Below, piece by piece: positions 25,980 through 34,150 of a stretch of 47,115 nucleotides of DNA (its first letter is position 1; the number at the start of each line of letters is the position of its first letter). The translations under genes and the position numbers were made by a program. Origin of the DNA: Planctomycetaceae bacterium (lineage in GTDB: Bacteria; Planctomycetota; Planctomycetia; Planctomycetales; Planctomycetaceae); contig PBOJ01000004.1 in assembly GCA_002724315.1 (NCBI GenBank), positions 10,121-57,235 of the forward strand, read 5' to 3'. The notes beneath the pieces are model-generated. The model was not told the origin of the DNA. It worked only from the letters and a program-made list of their open reading frames with translations, and searched no databases.

Positions 25980-28291
25980 GACGGATCATCCATGTCGAGA
26001 CCGGCCAGCCATCGGGGCGTCCGATAACGGACGTGGCCCACCGTGGCCAACACCAGCAGCGCAAGGCCACTGACAACGAGGCCCCAGTATAAACCCGGGG
26101 GACGGTAGTACCACCGTACCCGCGACTCACCCGGCCGCAGGCTGACCCCGCGGTACATGCCATCGACCAGTTCGGCCGCCCGAGACTGACCGTCAACCTC
26201 CACTCGCCAGCCCTCGGCCATCAACTCGGTCACCACCAACCGCCCGGCCACCCGCGTGGTCACATCGATCGTCAGGTCCGAACCACCTCCAGAGAAAGCG
26301 TTTACCGAGTTGTTCTCGGCGCCGGCCTCCCAGGCAACTCGGCCGCGGCCGGCAGTCAACCGGTAGAGATGCAGCAACCCGCGGTGCCTGAGTGCCGGAT
26401 TCATCACCAAGTCCTGACCTCTCCAAACCTCCTCGACCGGCCACCGCTTTTCGTCGATTGGCTTGTAGCTGATGATGTGGGTGACACCGGCCTGTTCGAG
26501 CCAGTCCATCTGGGCGTCGGTCTGCGGCACAAACGAATCGTCGGGATCTTCGACCTGCGGTTGTGGCATCATCAGGTCGCGGCGAGTGTATTCGGCCGGG
26601 CCAAACGTGAAGTAAACCGGCGTGGCCGACGTGCCCAACACGGTCGGGAAGTTTGCCATCGGCGCAAACACCCGCGTGGGCAGGTCGGACTCGGCCAGCT
26701 TTTGCCGGACCTGGCTGTCGTCCAGACGCGAAATCGGCGGTTCGTCGAGTACGTCGGTGAACTGGATCAGGCGGCTGACCAGCCACAGGTCCCAGACCGT
26801 GGCCACGGCCAGGGTCAGCAACACAGCGTGCCGGCCGATCGCGTTCGGCCACAACGGTTCCGCATCTGACGACCCGTCGACCCGGTTCGGTCGCCGGGTG
26901 GCGAAATAGATTCCCATCCCCGCCGCAACGACACACAGCGACCCGATCACCCCCGCCAACAACTCCGACGGCAGCCAACCGGGCGCGGGAAACTTCGCCA
27001 ACTCGACTACCACCCACGTCATCTCGACCAGCCACCAACTGCTTCCCACCGCAGCCAGTGAAGCCAGTCCGACGACAATCGCCCGGCGAGGTGAAACCGT
27101 TCCGGGCACCAGCCAACGCCCGGCCGTCTCGCCGGCCAATATCGCCACTGCGAATGTGACCACGATCCCGTAACGTCCGGGACCCTGGAAAAAACTGAAT
27201 CCCGGCAGGGCGTCGACCAGCGGAACCAGCCGACCGGTGGTGTAGAACAGGGCAAACGTTCCCACCAGCATCCAGAAAATCCCACGCGGATCTCCCCGGA
27301 CAAACGCTCCGCCGATCCCGATGAAGGCGAGCACCAGGGGAGCCAGTCCGAAATACAGGTGAGCCTCACCGACGTTGGTCGCCACTCCGGGAATCGGTGG
27401 ATCGGCACGCAATGCGGCGTCCCGGTTGGACATCGGCGAATACCATTTGAAGGGCATCACCGCCTGGGACCAGTACCACGCGGGGATCGATCCGAATTGC
27501 AGCGGGTGGTCCATCCCCGCCTCGGCTCGCTGACTCACTCGGCGAAACTCCCAGGTCGGCAACAGCTGCATTGCGGCCAGGGCGAGCGACAGCCCACCGG
27601 CAGACAGCAAAATCCCAGCGGCACGCCAGCGGGATCGTGGTGACAGCAACGAGCTCGAGATCGGCACCCACCACAATCGGCAGGGGACATAAACGACCAG
27701 CAACAGCTGAGTGATCCAGGCCAGTTGAAAATGTCCGGCCAGCATCTGTGTCGCCAGCACCACTGCCAACAGTCCGGCAAACCGCCATCGTCGTGTCTGC
27801 AACAGGCCCTCGACCGACCACAACGCCGCCGGCAGCCACGTGCCACCGATGATCGCCCATTCCCAGCAACTGCGACACGGGAACCACCCGTAGACATACA
27901 CCAGCGCGGCGAGGCAGGCCCCGGAACGGGCTACACCGAATCTCCGGGCGTACGCAACTGTGAACACGAACGCCAGCACGTAATGCAACAGGTGACTGAG
28001 GCTGTAGGCGGTGTTGACGTCCAACCAGCTGTAGAGAGCCAGGTGCGGCGGATAGAACACACCCACCTGGCTCTCGGCCAACATCGGGTATCCGTGACCG
28101 ACCCGGTCGTTCCAGAACGGCGAAAGCCCCCGTTGCAGTTGTTCGGCGTAGAAGACCTTCTGTGGGAAGTAATACGAGTAAATGTCGCCGCCGACGAATC
28201 CGCCTCCAGTGACCAAAGGCCACCAGAACACTCCCGCCAGGGCGATTCCCAGCAACCACACCACCAGCGTGAAACGACGGTCACTCATCAT
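25976..28291 (-). CDS. Large YfhO-family membrane protein
   Basis: The protein has 771 residues, with about a dozen hydrophobic segments in the first 500 and a soluble C-terminal part. The N-terminal loop reads GGDIYSYYFPQKVFYAEQLQRG and SPFWNDRVGHGYPMLAESQVGVFYPPH, the acidic first loop typical of YfhO and GT-C-like lipid-linked glycosyltransferases. The C-terminal region has the YfhO-like PGESRVRWYYRPPGLYWGLVVSGL before the last segment. YfhO proteins are linked to glycosylation of lipoteichoic acid or similar cell-surface polymers; a comparable role here is inferred. The start at ATG 28291 is followed by a second ATG and has no clear ribosome site. It is 22 bp downstream of the M20 hydrolase. 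Confidence 0.85.
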   Translation of the reverse strand: MMSDRRFTLVVWLLGIALAGVFWWPLVTGGGFVGGDIYSYYFPQKVFYAEQLQRGLSPFWNDRVGHGYPMLAESQVGVFYPPHLALYSWLDVNTAYSLSHLLHYVLAFVFTVAYARRFGVARSGACLAALVYVYGWFPCRSCWEWAIIGGTWLPAALWSVEGLLQTRRWRFAGLLAVVLATQMLAGHFQLAWITQLLLVVYVPCRLWWVPISSSLLSPRSRWRAAGILLSAGGLSLALAAMQLLPTWEFRRVSQRAEAGMDHPLQFGSIPAWYWSQAVMPFKWYSPMSNRDAALRADPPIPGVATNVGEAHLYFGLAPLVLAFIGIGGAFVRGDPRGIFWMLVGTFALFYTTGRLVPLVDALPGFSFFQGPGRYGIVVTFAVAILAGETAGRWLVPGTVSPRRAIVVGLASLAAVGSSWWLVEMTWVVVELAKFPAPGWLPSELLAGVIGSLCVVAAGMGIYFATRRPNRVDGSSDAEPLWPNAIGRHAVLLTLAVATVWDLWLVSRLIQFTDVLDEPPISRLDDSQVRQKLAESDLPTRVFAPMANFPTVLGTSATPVYFTFGPAEYTRRDLMMPQPQVEDPDDSFVPQTDAQMDWLEQAGVTHIISYKPIDEKRWPVEEVWRGQDLVMNPALRHRGLLHLYRLTAGRGRVAWEAGAENNSVNAFSGGGSDLTIDVTTRVAGRLVVTELMAEGWRVEVDGQSRAAELVDGMYRGVSLRPGESRVRWYYRPPGLYWGLVVSGLALLVLATVGHVRYRTPRWLAGLDMDDPS

Positions 28292-28313
28292 CTTGTGCCA
28301 GTCGACGCAGGTG

Positions 28314-29777
28314 TCAACGAATCTTCACCGGCGGCTTCTGGCCCTTGGGGATCAACGTCGTGTACTTCCGCTTCTCCATCCTCTTCTCCCAATCGACGCG
28401 TGCCGCCGTCACCTGATCGGGATCCTCGAAGAGTTCAATCGCCGAAATCGCCAACACCTTCGAGGCATAGATGATTCCCTTCTCACCGATCGTCGAACCA
28501 ATGGCTGCGACGTTCTGCCAACTGTGACCGGGACTCTTGGCCGCCAGACACGCAGTCGAAACGCCACCGGTGGGAACGTACCAGCTGATGTCACCGACAT
28601 CGGTCGATCCCCGGGTGCGAGCGGTCATCGATTCGGCAAACGGGCGGATCGACTCATCAATCGCCTTTGGGAATTCGGTTCCAAACTGTTCGATCAACGG
28701 CTGCTGCAGCCGCCGTGCGAAAGCCTTTTCGGACTGGTCGAACCGGGGAGCCCCGACCACCTTGAGTTTCTGCTCGATCAGTTCAGCCAACGGAACGTTG
28801 GGAATCAATTCGTGGCAGTCGGTGTCGACCTTCACTCTCATCTTGGTTCGGGTCATCAACGCCGCACCACGGGCGATGTCCTGAATCCACTTGAAATTCG
28901 CTTCAACGTCACGATGGTCATCGGCCCGAATGTAGTACCAGACCGACGCGATCGGCGGGACCACGTTGGGTGCTCCACCACCGTTGGTGATCACGTAGTG
29001 CATCCGCGCGTCCTCTTTGACGTGCTCGCGCATGTAGTTGACACCCACGTTCATCAACTCGACAGCGTCCAACGCACTGCGACCACTTTCGGGATTCCCC
29101 GAGGCGTGTGCTGCGGTTCCATCGAAGGTGAACTTGACGCTGACCAGGGCCTTGGACGTCCCCGCCCACGCCCCGTTGCGAGTCGAGGGGTGAAAGTGCA
29201 GACAGATGTCGAGATCGTCGAACTGGCCGTCGAGCAGCATGTAGACCTTGCCGATGACCGTCTCCTCGGCCGGTGTCCCATAGAGGCGGATGGTGCCCTT
29301 GATCTTGTGACGGTCCATGGCAGTCTTGACCGCCAGGGCCGCGCCCAGGGCACCGCTGCCCAGGCCACTGTGACCACAGGCATGTCCGGGTTGGCCGGGC
29401 TTCAGTGGAGCCCGCACGGATTCCACCTTCTGCGACATTCCCGGCAAGGCGTCGTACTCGGCCAAGATCCCGATCACCGGCTTGCCACTGCCGTAACTGG
29501 CGACGAACGCGGTGGGCATCGCAGCCACACCGTTCTTGACCTTGAACCCGTTGTCCTTGAGGTGTTGCTGAAGCAGTTTCGACGACCGCGTTTCCGCAAG
29601 CCCCACCTCGGCATAGTTCCAGATCTTCCGGTTGACATCCTTGATCAACCCCACCCGTTCCTGGACATCGGCGACAGCCGTCCTCTGGGCCTTCGACAGC
29701 TTGGCCTCGTCCTGGGCCACCGCCGGAACTCCACAGGCCACGACCAGAACCAACCAGGCAGCGCACAAGCGCTTCAT
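28314..29777 (-). CDS. Secreted M20-family amidohydrolase, AbgB-like
   Basis: The protein has 487 residues from the ATG at 29777, which is chosen because it begins directly with a signal peptide (MKRLCAAWLVLVVACGVPAVAQ); the frame is open to 29831. The M20 metal site region is LAEYDALPG and GHACGHSGLGSGALGAALAVK, followed by GTIRLYGTPAEETVIGKVYML and HFHPSTRNG. This matches the AbgB (p-aminobenzoyl-glutamate hydrolase) branch, where the Asp and second His of the standard HxD pattern are replaced. The dimerisation domain is GTAAHASGNPESGRSALDAV. It would remove an amide-linked group from a substrate in the periplasm. The likely operon is this gene, the YfhO-type gene and the MDR gene. Confidence 0.87.
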   Translation of the reverse strand: MKRLCAAWLVLVVACGVPAVAQDEAKLSKAQRTAVADVQERVGLIKDVNRKIWNYAEVGLAETRSSKLLQQHLKDNGFKVKNGVAAMPTAFVASYGSGKPVIGILAEYDALPGMSQKVESVRAPLKPGQPGHACGHSGLGSGALGAALAVKTAMDRHKIKGTIRLYGTPAEETVIGKVYMLLDGQFDDLDICLHFHPSTRNGAWAGTSKALVSVKFTFDGTAAHASGNPESGRSALDAVELMNVGVNYMREHVKEDARMHYVITNGGGAPNVVPPIASVWYYIRADDHRDVEANFKWIQDIARGAALMTRTKMRVKVDTDCHELIPNVPLAELIEQKLKVVGAPRFDQSEKAFARRLQQPLIEQFGTEFPKAIDESIRPFAESMTARTRGSTDVGDISWYVPTGGVSTACLAAKSPGHSWQNVAAIGSTIGEKGIIYASKVLAISAIELFEDPDQVTAARVDWEKRMEKRKYTTLIPKGQKPPVKIR

Positions 29778-29905
29778 CGAACCCACCCCCGAACAGGACA
29801 TAAACGCGTCCATCCCGGCGATCATCACCACGACAGACAGGCAATTGGACCGTCAACCGCCCGATTATAGGACCGCTGCAACACGATTGCGAATCGGCCG
29901 GCGTC

Positions 29906-30385
29906 CTACCCTTCCAGCCAGACCAGTCCCCAGATCGCAGCGGCAATCGGCACAACGCAGTTGACGATCAGGATCCAGGGCCCCCAGGGGGAGTAGAGCC
30001 AACCCCGATCCTTGTCGGCTTCACACCGTGAACCCTGTCGACGCCTCAGGATGTCCAGCCACGAGACCGACGCTCTCAGAAACGGTCGCCAGAAGGCGAG
30101 AGCCGGCAACGGATAAACACCAAACAGCAGCAACAGCCATGTCGAGAATTCGACAAACCGGCTGCCCCGAATGTTCAGCTGCGTCCAACCCCCGGCCATT
30201 GCGATCTCGATGATCGCCGCCACCGACAGGACAACGAAAACCAACAGGACCACGAAGTGACCGACGATGAAGATCACGGTGACCCAGTGTGCAGCAGTGG
30301 GACCACCCGGCGAACCAACTCCATTCAACTCCGACTTCGGCGGATCTGGCTCTGCTCCCCCTGCCGTCGTGGCCTGGTCAGCCAT
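29906..30385 (-). CDS. Small membrane protein of unknown function
   Basis: The protein has 159 residues from ATG 30385, which has GGGAG nine bases upstream; the frame is open to 30583. The N-terminus is polar (Ala, Gly, Pro, Ser) and is followed by three hydrophobic segments: at about 35-65 (VIFIVGHFVVLLVFVVLSVA), 80-100 (WLLLLFGVYPLPALAFW) and 138-157 (WILIVNCVVPIAAAIWGLVWL). A basic loop (LRRRQGSRCEADKD) precedes the third. I do not recognise a family. It ends 128 bp from the start of the M20 hydrolase on the same strand and is divergent from the isochorismatase-like gene. Confidence 0.72.
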   Translation of the reverse strand: MADQATTAGGAEPDPPKSELNGVGSPGGPTAAHWVTVIFIVGHFVVLLVFVVLSVAAIIEIAMAGGWTQLNIRGSRFVEFSTWLLLLFGVYPLPALAFWRPFLRASVSWLDILRRRQGSRCEADKDRGWLYSPWGPWILIVNCVVPIAAAIWGLVWLEG

Positions 30386-30510
30386 TGTCGAATTCTCCCT
30401 GGCCCCTCGCTTTGCGCGGCGAACATTACGCCAAAACAACTCACGTTGGCAACGGGGCTCCGGCAGGGTTACGATTCGGCTGTCCACGACGACGTATACG
30501 GAACCTGCAC

Positions 30511-31437
30511 ATGCCGACCAACTCCCGACGCCGTTTTCTCGAAGATTGCCTCGCCACCGGTCTCGCCGTCCCTGCAGCCGCATGGCTCAACTCGCCCGAA
30601 ACCCGCGCGGCCGACCGCACCCCATTGCGGGTGCGGCCGGAGGTGGCAGGAAACCTGTCACTCAAGGCGCGGCGACGAGAGGCCCGAGGTGACCAGGTGG
30701 TGGAAATCCGCAAGACTCTCGACTGGAAAGTGTCCGAGACGGCCATTGTCATCTGCGACATGTGGGCCGACCACCCCTGCCACCAGGCCGCGATCCGTGT
30801 CGATGCCATGGCCCCCCGGATGAACCGGGTCGTCTCGGCCGCACGGGGACTGGGAGTCACCGTCGTTCACGCGCCCAGCAGCGGAATCAAGTTCTACGAA
30901 AAGACCCCGTTTCGCCACCGCATTCTCGCCGCACCACCAGTCAAGGCCCCCGTGCCGATCGCGAGTTGGTGCAAGCTCGACCCGAAGGTCGAAGCGGCTC
31001 TGCCCATCGATGACTCCGACGGCGGTTGCGACGATCCCCTGGTCCGCCCCAAGCCCGGTTTCGACCGTCACCAGCACGCGGCCATCAGGATCACCGGTTT
31101 CGACGGCATCAGCGACAACGGCCAGGAGGTCTACAACTTTTTCCGTCAACTGAAGATCCGAAACGTCGTGCTGATGGGCGTCCACACCAACATGTGCGTG
31201 CTGGGACGTTCCTTCGGAATCCGACAGATGGTCCGCCTGGGATTCAATGTCGTGCTCGCACGCGACCTGACCGATGCGATGTACGATCCGCGTGATCGTC
31301 CGTACGTCAGCCACACTCGCGGCACCGAACTCGTCGTCGAACACATCGAACGGTACTGGTGTCCGTCGATCGTCGGTTCCGATCTGACCCGGGTCGTCAC
31401 AGGCTCCGCAGAGGCCGCGGCCCGCACCGGCGACTAG
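30511..31437 (+). CDS. Twin-arginine secreted isochorismatase-family cysteine hydrolase
   Basis: The protein has 308 residues from ATG 30511. A twin-arginine signal (SRRRFLEDC, then a hydrophobic stretch ending AAAW) directs it across the membrane in folded form. The isochorismatase-like hydrolase fold follows with Asp83 (IVICDMWADH), Lys181 (RPKPGF) and Cys229 (GVHTNMCVLGRSFG), matching the Asp-Lys-Cys catalytic triad. Homologues hydrolyse amides such as nicotinamide or carbamoyl compounds; an extracytoplasmic version is less usual. No strong ribosome site precedes the ATG. Its TAG stop shares CTAG with the TAG of the convergent PhoX-like gene. Confidence 0.85.
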   Translation: MPTNSRRRFLEDCLATGLAVPAAAWLNSPETRAADRTPLRVRPEVAGNLSLKARRREARGDQVVEIRKTLDWKVSETAIVICDMWADHPCHQAAIRVDAMAPRMNRVVSAARGLGVTVVHAPSSGIKFYEKTPFRHRILAAPPVKAPVPIASWCKLDPKVEAALPIDDSDGGCDDPLVRPKPGFDRHQHAAIRITGFDGISDNGQEVYNFFRQLKIRNVVLMGVHTNMCVLGRSFGIRQMVRLGFNVVLARDLTDAMYDPRDRPYVSHTRGTELVVEHIERYWCPSIVGSDLTRVVTGSAEAAARTGD

Positions 31438-32852
31438 ACCGTCGGCTGCTTCCACGGTCCGGTAATCGCCAGCGTCAGGCCCTTGCCCTGGGCGTTGACG
31501 AACAGGGTCGAGCCATCCGGAGAAAACGTGACGCCGGCGAACTCGGTCCTCAGGTGACTGTGGGCCAGGGTGTAGATGTCTCCGCCGGGCGTCACGCCAA
31601 CCAGTCGCACGACCGCCCCCTTGCGATCCTCGCAAACCACCACGTCGCCCCAGGGGGCAACGGTCAGGTTGTCGGCGCTGTCGATCAGCCGCGAATCATT
31701 GGGTTCGATGAACAACTCGAGCCGGCCGGGATCTGTCGACTCCTTGTCGGTCCCCTCGTGCGGGCTGGGACGGTAACGCCAGATCTGTCCCAGCTTCGAC
31801 CGCCCTCCATCGGTGCAGGCAAAAAAGACCTCCTTCTGCCCGTACCAGATGCCCTCACCGCGAGCGAACCGAGCCGCTCCGGCACGAAAACCTCGAAACC
31901 TCAGGTCGTCGAGAGGAGACTCGATGTTGTCCATGTCAATCCACTTCACCGACCGCGGCTCTCCGACCGGGATACGGCGTTGATCCCAATTGCGGGTTTC
32001 ACCACGCGACTCATCCTCGAGACACAGGGCCTGCAGTCGCCCCCCCTGGTGCAGCTTGTCGGCAATCCTGGGCAGGAACCGGAAGAACAGACCGTCGTCG
32101 CGATCCTCGGTCAGGAAAACCACACCACTGGCAGGATCCACGGCGACCGCCTCGTGACGAAATCGTCCCATGGCCCGGATCGGCTCAGGTGCCGCGAGTC
32201 CCGGTTCGACCGACGCCGGCACCTCGAAGACGTACCCGTGGTCCCGAGCCGCAACAAACTTTCGGCCGTCGTCCCCCCGGCCAACTCGCTGCACGGTTTC
32301 CTCGCACGTCAGCCAACTGCCCCAGGGAGTCGGTCCCCCCGCACAATTGCGGTGCGTCCCGGCCAGGCTGAGAAACTCGCCGACGACCTTCTTGCGGCCG
32401 GTGTCGTAGACGATCGTTGTCGTCCCTCCCAGTCCCGGCGTTTTTCCATTTCCGTCGTCGTAAACCATCCCGTCCGGCACACGATCCAGCAATTTGCTCT
32501 TTTTCCCGAACGGTCCGTCGTTCGATGTGGGATACAACTCGTGGTTGCGGATCAGGACTGTCAGATCGTCGGGACCGGCGAACGCGGCCATGCCGTCCGG
32601 ACTTCCCGGAACACGGAATCCGTCGGACATCTTCTTGCCGACCTGCGAAATCACCGAATAGTCAAAGCCAGCCGGGAGGTCGACTCGCCGTTTTCGGTCT
32701 CTCACCAATTCGCCGTAGCCCTGGCCGGTCTCGTCAGCTCGCAGCGACGGAGTCTCGGAGAACAGCCTCAAGCCACCGAACCCCAGTGTCACAGCGCCCG
32801 CCGTCACCCCTCCCCATCGTGACAACACATCGCGCCGGGTCAGTTGATCCAT
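31434..32852 (-). CDS. PhoX/DUF839-family twin-arginine secreted protein
   Basis: The protein has 472 residues from ATG 32852, with GGAG eight bases upstream and a twin-arginine signal (LTRRDVLSRWGG) that fits this start. The body matches the DUF839/PhoX phosphatase fold: VDLPAGFDYSVIS, LIRNHELYPTSN, GGPTPWGSWLTCEETV, ALDHGYVFEVP-like segments, GRFRHEAVAVDPASGVVFLTED, and CTDGGRSKLGQIWRY. In PhoX these segments bind calcium and iron and hydrolyse phosphate esters; planctomycete homologues are many and not all are phosphatases. It is convergent with the isochorismatase-like gene, overlapping by four bases. Confidence 0.86.
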   Translation of the reverse strand: MDQLTRRDVLSRWGGVTAGAVTLGFGGLRLFSETPSLRADETGQGYGELVRDRKRRVDLPAGFDYSVISQVGKKMSDGFRVPGSPDGMAAFAGPDDLTVLIRNHELYPTSNDGPFGKKSKLLDRVPDGMVYDDGNGKTPGLGGTTTIVYDTGRKKVVGEFLSLAGTHRNCAGGPTPWGSWLTCEETVQRVGRGDDGRKFVAARDHGYVFEVPASVEPGLAAPEPIRAMGRFRHEAVAVDPASGVVFLTEDRDDGLFFRFLPRIADKLHQGGRLQALCLEDESRGETRNWDQRRIPVGEPRSVKWIDMDNIESPLDDLRFRGFRAGAARFARGEGIWYGQKEVFFACTDGGRSKLGQIWRYRPSPHEGTDKESTDPGRLELFIEPNDSRLIDSADNLTVAPWGDVVVCEDRKGAVVRLVGVTPGGDIYTLAHSHLRTEFAGVTFSPDGSTLFVNAQGKGLTLAITGPWKQPTV

Positions 32853-32997
32853 CCCATCAGCTCCAGTCCACCAAGTCCGACAGACACGGTAAGAGGGATG
32901 CAACCGCCCTGACAAGCGTGACAGGATCGAGAACCCGGAAAGCCGGCGCGAACCAGACCAGCGAACAGGAACGGCCGGAGAACGACCCCGATTCCGC

Positions 32998-34026
32998 CTA
33001 CTTCTTCTTGGCCTTCTTCTTCGGTGCCGGGGGTTTCGGAGTCAGCTTGTGGATCCGCACGTGGCGATCATAGTGCACCGTGGCCAGTTGCAGACCGTCG
33101 GGATGCAGGTCCATATCGCGTGCCGTATCGGGCAGCTTGAACCTGTGGAACTCCTTGTCACTGTCCGGCCGCCAGAACAGAAGATAACCGCCACCGCTTC
33201 CGCCAGAAGCAACAGCCAGCGATCCGTCATTGAGCCAAGACAACTGCCAGCCGATTCCCTTGATTCCACTTCCGGGCTGGGAGCGAACCTTCTTGTTCGT
33301 CTTCATGTCGAACAGCAAAGCGATCGGTTCGTTGACGGCTCCCAGCGGGTTGGTCGCCTTGTGCAGTCCGCATGCTGCCAGGTACTTGTTGTCCGGGCTG
33401 ACGGCCAGTCCACGGACACCCCCGTAACGGACACCCTGGGTGTTGTTGGTCAACAGGACCTCACCACCCTGGAACTTCCTCTGGAGCTTCCCGTCAGCAA
33501 TCGTCCATTCCCGGATATCGCCGCCCTGGTCGCCCGAATACACCGTCTTCCCGTTCGGATGCAGGAACGTGCTGTAGACATCCAGCTTGTGACCGCTGAA
33601 GGTCCGAATCAATTTGCCGTTGGTGGCGTCCCACAACTTGACCAACCGGTCGTTGCCAGCCGAAGCGAACGTCTTACCGTCGGCCGCAACCGAGAGGTTG
33701 CGAATCCAGCCCTTGTGGGCCACGACGGTTCGGATGGCCTTGGGCTTTTCGGCCATTGCGTCCCAGAAGATCAGCTTGTCGTCGCAGCCGGCGGTGATCA
33801 TCGTGCGGCCGTCGTGCAGGAAAACGATGTCTCGCACCCAACTGTCGTGCGCCTTCCATTCGACTTTCTTGCCCGACGGGATCTCCCACCGCTGCAAGGC
33901 GTAGTCCTGGCCGCTGGTGAACACATACTTCCCGTCGGGAGAAAAGCAGCAGGCAATCAGCGGGCTGCCATGCTTCCACTGGTGAGCAACGTGGACTTTC
34001 TTGGGATCTGCCTTGGTGGCGGCCAT
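32998..34026 (-). CDS. WD40-repeat protein
   Basis: The protein has 342 residues and consists of about seven WD40 blades, recognisable by SPDGKYVFTSGQDYALQRWEI, HDGRTMITAGCDDKLIFWD, ADGKTFASAGNDRLVKLWD, HPNGKTVYSGDQGGDIREW, SPDNKYLAACG, NDGSLAVASGG and HPDGLQLATVHYD. It has no signal peptide and ends in a Lys-rich tail (KPPAPKKKAKKK). Planctomycetes often encode such a WD40 protein beside DUF1501 and DUF1549/1553 genes, as here; it probably acts as a binding scaffold. The start at ATG 34026 has AGGA about ten bases upstream. A strong terminator-like hairpin separates it from the DUF1501 gene upstream, so it may have its own promoter. Confidence 0.9.
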   Translation of the reverse strand: MAATKADPKKVHVAHQWKHGSPLIACCFSPDGKYVFTSGQDYALQRWEIPSGKKVEWKAHDSWVRDIVFLHDGRTMITAGCDDKLIFWDAMAEKPKAIRTVVAHKGWIRNLSVAADGKTFASAGNDRLVKLWDATNGKLIRTFSGHKLDVYSTFLHPNGKTVYSGDQGGDIREWTIADGKLQRKFQGGEVLLTNNTQGVRYGGVRGLAVSPDNKYLAACGLHKATNPLGAVNEPIALLFDMKTNKKVRSQPGSGIKGIGWQLSWLNDGSLAVASGGSGGGYLLFWRPDSDKEFHRFKLPDTARDMDLHPDGLQLATVHYDRHVRIHKLTPKPPAPKKKAKKK

Positions 34027-34069
34027 ATCGAAGATGTCCTGGTTGGAAAAGAATTGTCGCTAGCAAAAC

Positions 34070-34101
34070 AGGGGCGAGACCCGGGAACGGGCCTCGCCCC
34101 T
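34070..34101 (-). terminator. Rho-independent terminator after the DUF1501 gene
   Basis: Arms AGGGGCGAG (34070-34078) and CTCGCCCCT (34093-34101) form nine pairs, then after one A-C mismatch CCCG/CGGG form four more around a GGAA loop. On the minus strand the hairpin is followed by a T-rich run (GTTTTG, 34069-34064), as expected for an intrinsic terminator of the DUF1501 transcript, 50 bp past its stop. Confidence 0.7.
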
Positions 34102-34121
34102 GCGATTTCGCCTTGGCCCGT

Positions 34122-34139
34122 GAACCCGGCTTCGGGTTC
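34122..34139. repeat. Second hairpin upstream of the terminator
   Basis: GAACCCG (34122-34128) and CGGGTTC (34133-34139) form a perfect seven-pair hairpin with a four-base loop, between the DUF1501 stop and the main terminator. It could assist termination or protect the RNA 3' end. Confidence 0.5.
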
Positions 34140-34150
34140 GCCCCGATCGA

